Part shown: piece by piece, positions 14,543 to 22,612 of the stretch
How positions within the stretch are numbered: the stretch's first letter is position 1
Layout: every line of letters begins with the position of its first letter
Source of the DNA: JACKBJ01 sp964549495
Lineage (GTDB): Bacteria; Chloroflexota; Anaerolineae; Epilineales; Epilineaceae
DNA length: 27,959 bases
Assembly: GCA_964549495.1 (NCBI GenBank)
Contig: CAZJWJ010000068.1
Location: 1 to 27,959, forward strand
Direction: 5' to 3'
Notes under the pieces: model-generated
The model's input: the letters and a program-made list of their open reading frames with translations, nothing else
Databases searched by the model: none
Told to the model about the DNA's origin: nothing
Program-made: the position numbers and the translations under genes

Positions 14543-15744
14543 ACCCCTTCAGCTTCTTCATCCTGCTCAGCCTCTTCTATGCCTGGGTGGGCCTGCGCAC
14601 GCTGGCCGAGGCCTGGCGCCACCGCGAGCGCCTCTTCGACGACGATCTCGGCGCCTGGGATCGCGGCATGCTCGACCGCTTGGCCTTCTTCCTGCTCATC
14701 CCGCTGGGCGTCCTGCTGCACGAGTTGGGCCACGCCGCCGCCACCCTGCAGGTCGGGGGCGAGGTCCTCGAATTGCGCTGGTACCTCTTCTTCGGCTACG
14801 TGCTGCCCGGCGGGAACTTCAGCGCCCTTCAGCATTGGTGGATCGCCCTGGCCGGCAACCTGGTCGGCGCCCTGATCGGCCTGGCGGCCCTGGCCCTGCT
14901 GCTGCTGCCCATGCGGCCGGCCCGGGCCTACCTCTGCTGGTCCTTCGCCCGCCTGCAGCTCTTCTATAGCCTGCTCTTCTACCCGATTTTCAGCGCCGCG
15001 ACCGGCTTCGGGGATTGGTCGATCATCTACAGCGCCAGCGCCGGACCCTGGCTCTGGCCCACCCTCGCCGTCCACGGCCTCTTGCTCCTGGGCTACCTGG
15101 CCCTCTTGCGCCTGCCCGCCATCCGCCGCTGGATCCTCGGCCGCTACGCCCCGCCGGCACCGGGCGGCTGGAGCCCTGCCGGACCCTCGGCGGCGGCTTC
15201 GCTGGCGGGGAGCCGCCACGCCCAGCCCGGCAGCCCTCGCCCGCCCTCCGATCTCTCGACCCTGGTGGCCCGGGATCCCGAAGGTCTGGAAGAGCAGCTC
15301 GAGCTGGGCCTCTACTACGTCGAGCAGGGCGAGATGGGCCTAGCCGAGCGCAGCTTCCGCGAGGCCGAGGCCCTGGACCCCGGCGACGCGCGCCCGCTGC
15401 TACAGCGGGCCGGCCTCGAGGCCCGCCGGGGCCGCCACCACCGCGCCCTCGATCTCTTCAGCCGAGCCCTCGAGTTGGCCGATGGTCCCGGGCAGCATGT
15501 CCAGGCCCTGGCCGGCCTGGCCGAGGCCGAGTTGGAGCACCGCCGCCCTAGCCAGGCCCTGAGCCATGCCCGCGCCGCCCTGGCCCTGGCGCCCGGCAAC
15601 CCCTGGCTGCAGCTGCTCCGCGCCCGCCTCCTGGCCATCACCGGTGACGAGCTCGCCGCCCGCGAGGACCTGACCCGCCTGCTCGCCTCCCCCATCGAGC
15701 CCTTGCGCCAGGCCGCCGAACAGGAGCTCGCCCGCCTCTCTTGA
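14539..15744 (+). CDS. M50-like membrane zinc metalloprotease fused to TPR repeats
   Basis: This 401-aa protein has an N-terminal hydrophobic part with HELGH at residues 61-65, the zinc site of site-2-protease-like enzymes, inside a membrane helix (LLIPLGVLLHELGHAA). It has WWIALAGNLVGALIG, which resembles the second conserved region of this group, and several more helices up to about 200. After a Pro/Ser-rich linker (about 205-240), residues 245-400 form about four TPR-like helical pairs (LGLYYVEQGEMGLAERSFREAEALDPG and on). The proposed role is intramembrane proteolysis of a client held by the TPR part; substrates are unknown. A clear NPDG-type Asp is not obvious, so activity is uncertain. 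The GTG start overlaps the previous stop. Confidence 0.78.
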   Translation: MNPFSFFILLSLFYAWVGLRTLAEAWRHRERLFDDDLGAWDRGMLDRLAFFLLIPLGVLLHELGHAAATLQVGGEVLELRWYLFFGYVLPGGNFSALQHWWIALAGNLVGALIGLAALALLLLPMRPARAYLCWSFARLQLFYSLLFYPIFSAATGFGDWSIIYSASAGPWLWPTLAVHGLLLLGYLALLRLPAIRRWILGRYAPPAPGGWSPAGPSAAASLAGSRHAQPGSPRPPSDLSTLVARDPEGLEEQLELGLYYVEQGEMGLAERSFREAEALDPGDARPLLQRAGLEARRGRHHRALDLFSRALELADGPGQHVQALAGLAEAELEHRRPSQALSHARAALALAPGNPWLQLLRARLLAITGDELAAREDLTRLLASPIEPLRQAAEQELARLS

Positions 15745-15771
15745 GTCGACCCCGGCCAGCCCCCCATTCGC

Positions 15772-15801
15772 TTGGCGCCAGCCTGCCCCGGAACCTACAA
15801 T
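15772..15801 (+). promoter_or_regulatory. Promoter of the AMIN-like lipoprotein gene
   Basis: TTGGCG (15772-15777, 4 of 6) and TACAAT (15796-15801, 5 of 6) are separated by 18 bp. A start near 15808 gives a leader of about 42 nt containing AGGAGG 5 nt before ATG 15850. This suggests the lipoprotein is transcribed independently of the upstream protease gene. Confidence 0.55.
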
Positions 15802-15849
15802 CCTTTTCAGCCTTCGCCCCTTCCTCGAGCCGCGCCCCAGGAGGAGAGC

Positions 15850-16740
15850 ATGCACGCAGCGTCCCAGACCACCGGAGCTCCACCACCGCCCCCTCGGGCT
15901 TGGGCCCGGATCCTTCTCCTTCCCGCGCTGCTCCTACTCCTCTCTCTCATCCTCCTCGCCGCCTGCGGCGCCCCCAAGCTCTACGAGGACACCCCGGTCG
16001 GCCAGGTCCCCGAGACCTCGGACTCCCTCCGTCAGGACCTACAGTCCGCCGCCGAGGATGATGCCCGCCCCGACGACGACGATCGCGATTCCGCACCGGA
16101 CTCGGATCTCGCCGACGCGCCCGACCCCGACCGCGACCGCGACGATTCGACCTCACCTTCCGACTCGCTTTCCGACGCCCGCGCAGATCGAGACCGCTCG
16201 ACTCCCGGGGTCGACTCCACGACCGACGATCCCCCACCCCCCACCCGGGCCGCCACGACACCCCCTGGTTCCACCTCTCCCGCCTCTCCCGCCGCCTCGC
16301 CGACCGCCGGCATCCCTGCCCCGACCGAGACCGGCGCGTCTGCCGAGGACATGCTGGGGCGAACCATCCAGGGCGGTAGCCTCGGTTCCATCTACCGGCT
16401 GACCGACCTGCGCAGCGGGCGGCACGAGGGCTTCACCCGCTTCGTCTGGGAGTTGAGCAGCGAAGCGGGCAGCGGCCCCTACTTCGAGGCCGTCGAGGAG
16501 CGCACAGACTCGGGCGACCTGCGCATCCGCCTGCGCGTCTCCGACCTCTATGCCTACGACTACACGGGCGCGATGTCGCTCGAGTTGCCCCCCGACGCCA
16601 CCGCCACCAGCCTGCGCCCCCTCACCACCGCCGACGACGCCATCATGGCCTTCGCCGTCGACCTCGAACGCCCCGCCCGCTACGCCATCACCACCCTCCA
16701 GGACCCCCTCCGCATCGTCCTCGACGTCTACGACGACTAA
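15850..16740 (+). CDS. Lipoprotein with acidic disordered linker and AMIN-like domain
   Basis: This 296-aa lipoprotein has a signal segment (ILLLPALLLLLSLILLAAC) with lipobox L-A-A-C and lipidated Cys39. Residues 60-175 are low complexity: first Asp/Arg/Ser-rich (many DRDRD/DDDD units), then Pro/Thr/Ser-rich. Residues 185-296 form a beta domain with FTRFVWEL, LRIRLRVSDLYAYDYTG and a closing RIVLDVYD, the pattern of the AMIN-like family found in exported proteins of Gram-positive-type bacteria. AMIN domains bind cell-wall glycans in other proteins; this role is inferred here. The coding strand is strongly C-rich. The start is set by AGGAGG. A 29-bp inverted repeat follows the stop. Confidence 0.8.
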   Translation: MHAASQTTGAPPPPPRAWARILLLPALLLLLSLILLAACGAPKLYEDTPVGQVPETSDSLRQDLQSAAEDDARPDDDDRDSAPDSDLADAPDPDRDRDDSTSPSDSLSDARADRDRSTPGVDSTTDDPPPPTRAATTPPGSTSPASPAASPTAGIPAPTETGASAEDMLGRTIQGGSLGSIYRLTDLRSGRHEGFTRFVWELSSEAGSGPYFEAVEERTDSGDLRIRLRVSDLYAYDYTGAMSLELPPDATATSLRPLTTADDAIMAFAVDLERPARYAITTLQDPLRIVLDVYDD

Positions 16741-16771
16741 TCCACCCCCCGATGTCCAGGCTCCCCAAGAA

Positions 16772-16915
16772 GGGCGGGGGTGGTCTGGGGCGGGCTGCCG
16801 CCTTCCGCCCGCGACGGCCCTAGCCGCGTGCTCCATCGTCCGCCCCCTCTCATCGGACCCCGCGTCACGAGGTCCCGACACCACATCGGCAGCCCGCCCC
16901 AGACAACCCCCGCCC
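16772..16915. repeat. 29-bp near-perfect inverted repeat flanking an 86-bp loop
   Basis: The left arm (16772-16800) and right arm (16887-16915) are reverse complements at 28 of 29 positions; the single difference is G in the left arm opposite A in the right, a G-T wobble. The spacer contains GGACC/GGTCC with pairing potential (16855-16876). It fills most of the 183-bp gap between the lipoprotein stop (16740) and the rarA ATG (16924). It could be a small non-coding mobile element, a very stable RNA hairpin acting as terminator or attenuator, or both. No target-site duplication is evident. Confidence 0.75.
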
Positions 16916-16923
16916 GCCCCCCC

Positions 16924-19176
16924 ATGAACCCAACCCTCTTCGATCATCGACGCCGAAGCGAGCTCGCCGCCCAGGCCCCCCTGGCCGACCGCATGCGCCC
17001 GCGCGACCTGGACGACCTGGTCGGTCAGGACGCCATCGTCGGCCCGGGCCGCCTGCTGCGCCGGGCCATCGAGGCCGACCGCCTCTCCAGCCTGATCTTC
17101 CACGGCCCGCCCGGCACCGGCAAGACTACCCTGGCGCGCATCATCGCCGGCCATACCGAGGCCCACTTCAGCGCGCTCAACGCGGTTCTGGCCGGCGTCA
17201 AGGACATCCGATCGGCCGTGTCCGAGGCCCGCGAGCGGCTGGGCATGCACGGCCGGCGCAGCATCCTCTTCGTCGACGAGGTCCACCGCTTCAACAAGGC
17301 CCAGCAGGACGCCCTCTTGCCCTGGGTCGAGAACGGCACCGTGATCTTCATCGGCGCCACCACCGAGAACCCCTACTTCGAGGTCAACCGGGCCCTGGTC
17401 TCGCGCTCGCGCATCTTCCAGCTGCAGCCCCTGCAGCCCGAGGACCTGCGGGCGGTGGCGCGCATGGCCCTGGCCGACGCCGAGCGCGGCTACGGCGACC
17501 GGCCGGTCGATCTGGCTCCCGAGGCCCTTTCGCATCTGGTCGATGTCTCCGGCGGCGACGCGCGGGCCCTGCTCAACGCCCTGGAGTTGGCGGTGGAGAC
17601 GACGCCGCCGGACGAGGCGGGCCGGATCCGGGTCGGGCTGGCCGAGGCCGAGGAGTCCATCCAGCGCCGGGCGGTGCTGTATGACAAGGAAGGCGACGCG
17701 CATTACGACAGCATCAGCGCCTTCATCAAGAGCGTCCGCGGCAGCGATCCGGACGCCGCGCTCTACTGGCTGGCGCGCATGGTCTACGCCGGCGAGGACC
17801 CGCGCTTCATCTTCCGGCGGCTCTACATCCTGGCCGGCGAGGACGTGGGCCTGGCCGACCCGCGGGCGATCCAGGTCGTCGACAGCTGCGCGAGGGCCTT
17901 CGACTACGTGGGCCTGCCGGAGGGTCAGTTCCACCTGGCCGAGGCCACGCTCTACTTGGCCACCGCGCCCAAGAGCAACAGCACGCTGGCCTACTTCGAT
18001 GCCCTGGAGGCGGTGCAGCGCGAACGGGTCGACGAGGTGCCCAGTCACCTCAAGGACGCCAACCGCGACGCCGAGGCCTTCGGGCATGGTGCCGGCTACG
18101 CCTACCCGCATGCTTACCGCGACCACTGGGTGGCCCAGCAGTACCTGCCGCGTGAACTGCAGGGCCGGCAGTTCTACCAGCCCTCCGACCAGGGTCACGA
18201 GCGCGGCCTGCGCCAGACGGTGCAGCGCCAACGCGAGGCCCAGCTGGCGGCCATGGTCGAGGGCCCGAGCGGGCCGGCCGGGCTGAGCTTCACCGGCCGC
18301 GAGGCCGGCCGCGAGCGCGAACGCTGGCTGGCCCGGGCGGTGGCCGGCGCCGGCGATCGCCTGTCGGCCCAGCGCGATCGCATCCTCGACGACGCCGCGC
18401 TCGAGCGCCACGACCGCCTGCTGGACCTGCGCGCCGGCACGGGCCTCCTGACCTGGGAAGCGCTGCGCCGCCTGCCCGAGGGCGGGGTCTGGGCCCTGGC
18501 CGCCGACCCGGCCGAGGCCGAGGGCTTGGATGCCGGCGCGGCCGGCCTCGATCCCCTGGAAGCCCCGACGCTCCTGATCGGCCGCATCCCGGATCTGCCC
18601 GAACTGCTGGCGCGGGCGGAGGGGCCCCGGCTGCGCTTCGACGCGCTGGTGGGCCGGCACGCCTTGGGCGAGGATCCCGAATCGGATCTGCGGATCCTCC
18701 TGGAGCGGGCCGCGCCCGCCGCCCGCCTGTCCTTGGTCGAGGCCCTGCCCGGCCGGGGCAGCCAGCCCTCGGATTTGGCCCTGCCGGCCGATCCCGAGGC
18801 CCAGATCTCCGATGACCTGCGCGACTGGCAGGCCCGCCTGCGCGCGGCCGAGGCGGAGATGCTTGCCGAAGGGCCGCTCTTGGAGCGCGAGGTCGAGCCC
18901 TGGCGGGAGATCTTGGAGGCGGCCGGCTGGCAGGAGCCGGAACTGGAGCTCCAGGTCGAGGAGGTCGGCATCCTGCCCAGCGGTGCGCTGATCGAGCGAT
19001 GGTTGGGACAGGATACCAGCTACCGTCGCGGCATCGGCGACCGGCTCGATCCGGCCGATCTCGAGCGCCTGCGGGCGCGGCTGGAAGCCGCGGTCGGCGG
19101 GCCGGCCAGAGCCTGGCGGGTGGCCAGCCTCTACCTGACCGCGCGCGCGCCCTTCCCGGCGGAGGCGGATCGATGA
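16924..19176 (+). CDS. rarA: RarA/MgsA-type AAA ATPase fused to a degenerate methyltransferase-like domain
   Basis: This 750-aa protein has residues 1-450 matching RarA, the replication-restart ATPase related to clamp loaders. It has Walker A GPPGTGKT (61-68), Walker B ILFVDEVHRF (114-123), sensor GATTENP, the SDALLNALELA-like GDARALLNALE, and the C-terminal region with AGEDVGLADP, LATAPKSN and QYLPRELQGRQFYQP. Residues 455-750 form an extra domain. LLDLRAGTGLL (499-509) recalls the SAM-binding loop of class I methyltransferases, but other catalytic motifs are not clear. RarA fusions of this general size are known, for example in cyanobacteria. The ATG has no visible ribosome site and lies 9 bp after the inverted repeat. 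The stop overlaps the next start (ATGA). Confidence 0.9.
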   Translation: MNPTLFDHRRRSELAAQAPLADRMRPRDLDDLVGQDAIVGPGRLLRRAIEADRLSSLIFHGPPGTGKTTLARIIAGHTEAHFSALNAVLAGVKDIRSAVSEARERLGMHGRRSILFVDEVHRFNKAQQDALLPWVENGTVIFIGATTENPYFEVNRALVSRSRIFQLQPLQPEDLRAVARMALADAERGYGDRPVDLAPEALSHLVDVSGGDARALLNALELAVETTPPDEAGRIRVGLAEAEESIQRRAVLYDKEGDAHYDSISAFIKSVRGSDPDAALYWLARMVYAGEDPRFIFRRLYILAGEDVGLADPRAIQVVDSCARAFDYVGLPEGQFHLAEATLYLATAPKSNSTLAYFDALEAVQRERVDEVPSHLKDANRDAEAFGHGAGYAYPHAYRDHWVAQQYLPRELQGRQFYQPSDQGHERGLRQTVQRQREAQLAAMVEGPSGPAGLSFTGREAGRERERWLARAVAGAGDRLSAQRDRILDDAALERHDRLLDLRAGTGLLTWEALRRLPEGGVWALAADPAEAEGLDAGAAGLDPLEAPTLLIGRIPDLPELLARAEGPRLRFDALVGRHALGEDPESDLRILLERAAPAARLSLVEALPGRGSQPSDLALPADPEAQISDDLRDWQARLRAAEAEMLAEGPLLEREVEPWREILEAAGWQEPELELQVEEVGILPSGALIERWLGQDTSYRRGIGDRLDPADLERLRARLEAAVGGPARAWRVASLYLTARAPFPAEADR

Positions 19177-21302
19177 CGCCCCGTTTCGATGGCGCCCGGC
19201 GGATGATGCGCCGGCTGGGCCTGCGCATCCAGCGGCTGCGACGCCGAATCCTGGAGCGTCTCGAGCCGCGCCTGGTGTCCCTCGAACGGCGCCTCTTCGG
19301 CCAGCGGGCCGAGCGCGTGCAGGAGCAGCTTCCGGAGGATGCGGAGGCGCCGCGGGTGCTGGTGCCGGTGAGCAATCCATCCAGCGCGGCCCACCTGGCG
19401 CGGATGGCCGGTACGGTGGCTCGCACCCGAGGGGGCGTGGTCATCCTGCTCTACGTCGAGCCTGCCGCGCCTGGCGCCAAGCAGCCGGGCTCCGAGGAAG
19501 CGCCCAAGCGCGTATCGGACTGGCCGGCGCTGTCGGCGGGCCTGTCCGCCCTGCGCGAGATGGGCGTTCCGGCCGGTTATCAAGTGTTGCGCGCTCCGGA
19601 GGTGGGCCAAGCCCTGCGCCAGGCGGCCCAGCAGCTGGACGCATCGGTCATCGTCCTGGGCTGGCGTGGCGATCCGGACGACATCCGGCCCGAGGACACC
19701 CGCTTGGCCACCCCCCTGAGGGCGGTGCTGGAGTACCCGCCGGCCGACGTGATGGTGGTCGGTGGTCAGGGCGACGAGTTGCCCAGCAAGCTCTTGGTGC
19801 CGGTGAGCCGCGGCCAGAACGGCCTGCTGGCCTTGGAGCTGGCCCGCGGCCTGGCCGCGGAGAGCAAGCACGTGACCGCGTTGAAGGTCCTGCCCGCCAA
19901 GGCGCGGCTGGGCCAGGTCGAAGCGGCGGCCCAGCGCTTGCGCGAGGAGCTGGAGGACCATGGCGCGGCCGGTATGGGCCAGCTGGTGCTGCGAGCCGAG
20001 AGCCGGGCCCAGGGGGTTCTCGACTGCATCGAGCGGGGATACGATGGCGTGGTCATGCCCTCGCCCCAGGAGCCGCTGCTCGAGCGCATGCTCTTCGGCA
20101 AGACCCAGATGGCGGTGGCTTCGGCCAGCCAGGTGCCGGTCGTGGTCGTCAAGGGCCGCTCCTCGGCCCTGACCTACTTGGGGCGGCGCATCTGGCGCCT
20201 GGCCTACCACCGCCTGCCGGAGCTCAGCGAGGAGGACCGGGCCGAGGTGGAGGCCTCAATCCGGGCCTCGGCCAGCCCGAGCATCGACTTCTTCACCATG
20301 ATCGGCCTGTCCTCGGCCATCGCCGGCTTCGGGCTCTTGCAGAACAGCCCTGCGGTGATCATCGGCGCCATGCTGGTAGCGCCGCTGATGTCGGCCATCA
20401 TCGGCATGGGACTGGGGGTGGTCGAGGGCGACTTGACGCTCATCCGGCGCTCCGGCTCGGCTTCGCTGCGCGGTGCGCTCCTGGCCATCGCCGTCGGTGC
20501 CGTCCTTGGCCTCTTGCGGCCCAACATGGATCCCGTCGCCAGCGAGATCCTGGCCCGCACCCGGCCCAACCTGCTCGACTTGGGGGTGGCCCTGGCCTCC
20601 GGCGCGGCCGGCGCCTACGCCCTGAGCCGCAAGGAGGTCTCGGCGGCCATGGCCGGCGTGGCCATCGCCGCGGCCCTGGTGCCGCCCCTGGTCAGCTCGG
20701 GCATCGGCATCCCCTTGCGGCGTTGGGACATCTTCTTCGGCGCGCTGCTGCTCTACCTGACCAACTTCGTGGCCATCGCGGCTTCGGGCGGCATCATGAT
20801 GCTACTGCTCGGCTTCGGGCCTACCGCCGAGGAAGAGGAGGAGATCGGCATCCTGCGCCGCGGCATGCAGACCGCCCTGGCCATGCTGCTGGTCGTGGCG
20901 CTCTCGCTGGGCTTTCTGACGCTGCAGACCTTTCGCATCGCCGGATCCGAGCAGATCAGCCGGCGCGTCAGCCAGGTGCTCTCCCACGAGGTCGAACAAC
21001 GCTCCTATGCCCACCTGGACGGCATCGACCGCATCGAGGTCCCGCGCGACCCCGAGCTGCCCCTGGTGGTCGAGATCACCCTGGAGATGCCGGCCCAGGT
21101 GGTGGCCGAGTACGAGTACACCATCGCCCGCGAGCTGCGCGATGCGCTAAGCGCCAGCACCGGCCGGCCGGTGGAGCTCTACATGAGCGTCATCCCCACC
21201 CGCCGCCTCGAGCCCGGCGCCGTGCCCCCCTCCCCGACGCCGGCGCCGACCTCCGTCCTCGATCGCCCGACGCCCACCGGCGTTCCGACCCGCCGGTCCT
21301 GA
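19173..21302 (+). CDS. DUF389 membrane protein with N-terminal Usp-like domains
   Basis: In this 709-aa protein, residues 1-45 are Arg-rich. Residues 60-335 contain two Usp-like halves, starting RVLVPVSNPSSAAHLARMAG and LLVPVSRGQNGLLALELARG and ending with PADVMVVGG and QVPVVVVKG; the second keeps only a weak ATP loop. Residues 365-600 are the DUF389 domain, with PSIDFFTMIGLSSAIAGFGLLQNSPAVIIGAM shortened here to its ends, LMSAIIGMGLGVVEGD and ALVPPLVSSGIG, making about six membrane helices. A periplasmic-type domain and a Pro/Thr tail follow. Function is unknown, though a transport or sensing role is plausible. GGAGG lies 8 nt before the ATG, which overlaps the rarA stop. About 265 bp of non-coding DNA follows, with only a weak promoter candidate (TTGTGT 21389, TACGCT 21413). 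Confidence 0.85.
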   Translation: MTPRFDGARRMMRRLGLRIQRLRRRILERLEPRLVSLERRLFGQRAERVQEQLPEDAEAPRVLVPVSNPSSAAHLARMAGTVARTRGGVVILLYVEPAAPGAKQPGSEEAPKRVSDWPALSAGLSALREMGVPAGYQVLRAPEVGQALRQAAQQLDASVIVLGWRGDPDDIRPEDTRLATPLRAVLEYPPADVMVVGGQGDELPSKLLVPVSRGQNGLLALELARGLAAESKHVTALKVLPAKARLGQVEAAAQRLREELEDHGAAGMGQLVLRAESRAQGVLDCIERGYDGVVMPSPQEPLLERMLFGKTQMAVASASQVPVVVVKGRSSALTYLGRRIWRLAYHRLPELSEEDRAEVEASIRASASPSIDFFTMIGLSSAIAGFGLLQNSPAVIIGAMLVAPLMSAIIGMGLGVVEGDLTLIRRSGSASLRGALLAIAVGAVLGLLRPNMDPVASEILARTRPNLLDLGVALASGAAGAYALSRKEVSAAMAGVAIAAALVPPLVSSGIGIPLRRWDIFFGALLLYLTNFVAIAASGGIMMLLLGFGPTAEEEEEIGILRRGMQTALAMLLVVALSLGFLTLQTFRIAGSEQISRRVSQVLSHEVEQRSYAHLDGIDRIEVPRDPELPLVVEITLEMPAQVVAEYEYTIARELRDALSASTGRPVELYMSVIPTRRLEPGAVPPSPTPAPTSVLDRPTPTGVPTRRS

Positions 21303-21567
21303 GCATCGGCTGCTGCAAGCAGGACCCGCCGCGCCCGAATCCTGCCATCTGCGCTGGCGCCTCCAGGTTCGGACCGAATCGCGAGCTCTTGTGTCCCGGC
21401 CTCGCGATATGCTACGCTAGCGAAGCGCCAAGGCCCCGTTCCTGCCCGCCGCGGTAGGCTTCCGGGGCATAGAAGACATCAGCATTCGACGCGCTCGACG
21501 CGGAGCGATGACCACGGCCCACCGGAGCGCGACCCGGCTCCGGTCGCGGGCCGAGATGGAGAGACCG

Positions 21568-22584
21568 ATGCGCCGCCCGATTCCCTTGCTCATCATCGCC
21601 ATCGGGGCCGCGCTCACGCTGCCCGGCTGGCTGCTCGCCGCGCCGGGCCAGCAAGCCGACCCGGCCGAGTTCGGCATCTTCCTGCCCCTGAGTATCCGAG
21701 GCGTCTCCCTGGACGCGCTGCCGGTGCCCACCGCGGTGGCGGCGCCGACCGACACGCCGACCGAGCCCTCCGAGCCCACCGACGAGCCGACGCCGACCGA
21801 GCCGCCGCCGACCTTTACCCCGGTGCCCTCGGTAACGCCCACGGCCGAGATGGGCGGGGCGGTGGTGACGGGCCACCTGACCACCGACGGCGAGCCCTCG
21901 CTGGAGGGCCTGGGCGACGGCATCGGCCCGGGCCTGGTGATGCGCGAATGCTTCGCCGACGGCCGCTGCGAGATCATCGCCCGCACGGCCATCGACGCCG
22001 AGGGCGCCTTCAGCTTCCGGGTGCCCGTGCCGGAGCCGCCGGGCGGCTTCTACCAGGTGCAGTGGCTCAACGAGATCCCGGATGCCGGTAGCCCCTTCGC
22101 CGGCGCCGACCTCTGGATGGGGGCCTACTACAGCCCGGAGCTGCGCGCTTTGGATGTCGGCGACGAGGTCGACCTGGGCCGCATCGAGATCGCCGACATG
22201 CCGCTGATCTCGCCCACCAACGGCACCGGCTTCTCGGGCCTGCCCTGGCTCTTCACCTGGGGCCTGCGCGAGGCCGAGATGGGCGACTACCGCTGGGCCT
22301 TCTGCGAGGTGCCCTGCCAGACCATCGCCGAGCGCGAGCGGGACACCTTCTTCAAGAGCCGCTCGCTGGGCCGCACGCCCGAGTACCTGATGGAGCAGCA
22401 TCCGCCGGGCTCGCGCATCGGACAGGACTACAAGTACCGCTGGTACATCTGGGTCGACTACCCCAACGGCGGACACGGCGAGAGCTACTACGCCCGCATG
22501 CTGTGGTTCTTCTTCCTGCAGGGCTTCGCCGACTTCGGCCTGGTCGACCCGGCCGACTGGCCGGGCTGGCAGCTGGAGGGCTAG
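21568..22584 (+). CDS. Secreted protein with Pro/Thr linker, first of a tandem paralog pair
   Basis: This 338-aa protein has a signal peptide (residues 1-26, LLIIAIGAALTLPGWLLAA), then FGIFLPLSIRG (36-45), the short motif shared by exported proteins here. A Pro/Thr/Glu linker (PTDEPTPTEPPPT) follows. A beta-rich region then reads VVTGHLTTDGEP...GAFSFRVP, which resembles a carboxypeptidase-regulatory-like fold. The last part has GADLWMGAYYS, YRWAFCE and KYRWYIWVDYPNGG...SYYAR. No enzyme motif was recognised. Three in-frame ATGs exist (21508, 21556, 21568); 21568 has GGAGAG just upstream and a normal signal peptide. It is clearly related to the next gene. Confidence 0.75.
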   Translation: MRRPIPLLIIAIGAALTLPGWLLAAPGQQADPAEFGIFLPLSIRGVSLDALPVPTAVAAPTDTPTEPSEPTDEPTPTEPPPTFTPVPSVTPTAEMGGAVVTGHLTTDGEPSLEGLGDGIGPGLVMRECFADGRCEIIARTAIDAEGAFSFRVPVPEPPGGFYQVQWLNEIPDAGSPFAGADLWMGAYYSPELRALDVGDEVDLGRIEIADMPLISPTNGTGFSGLPWLFTWGLREAEMGDYRWAFCEVPCQTIAERERDTFFKSRSLGRTPEYLMEQHPPGSRIGQDYKYRWYIWVDYPNGGHGESYYARMLWFFFLQGFADFGLVDPADWPGWQLEG

Positions 22585-22612
22585 GGCGATGAGGCATCGG
22601 GGAGGACGGTCG

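Noticed and set aside
15900..16320. Asp/Arg and Pro/Thr repeats as a possible CRISPR or tandem DNA repeat
   Set aside because: The repetition is at the amino-acid level in a disordered lipoprotein linker. The DNA units vary in length and sequence.
16153..19380. 1075-codon open frame on the minus strand
   Set aside because: It is antisense to rarA and the lipoprotein gene and spans both. The protein is Gly/Ala/Gln-rich, with no recognisable domain.
21303..21567. Possible RNA gene or riboswitch in the 265-bp gap
   Set aside because: No tRNA arms, conserved riboswitch core or long stem was seen. Only a weak promoter candidate is present.
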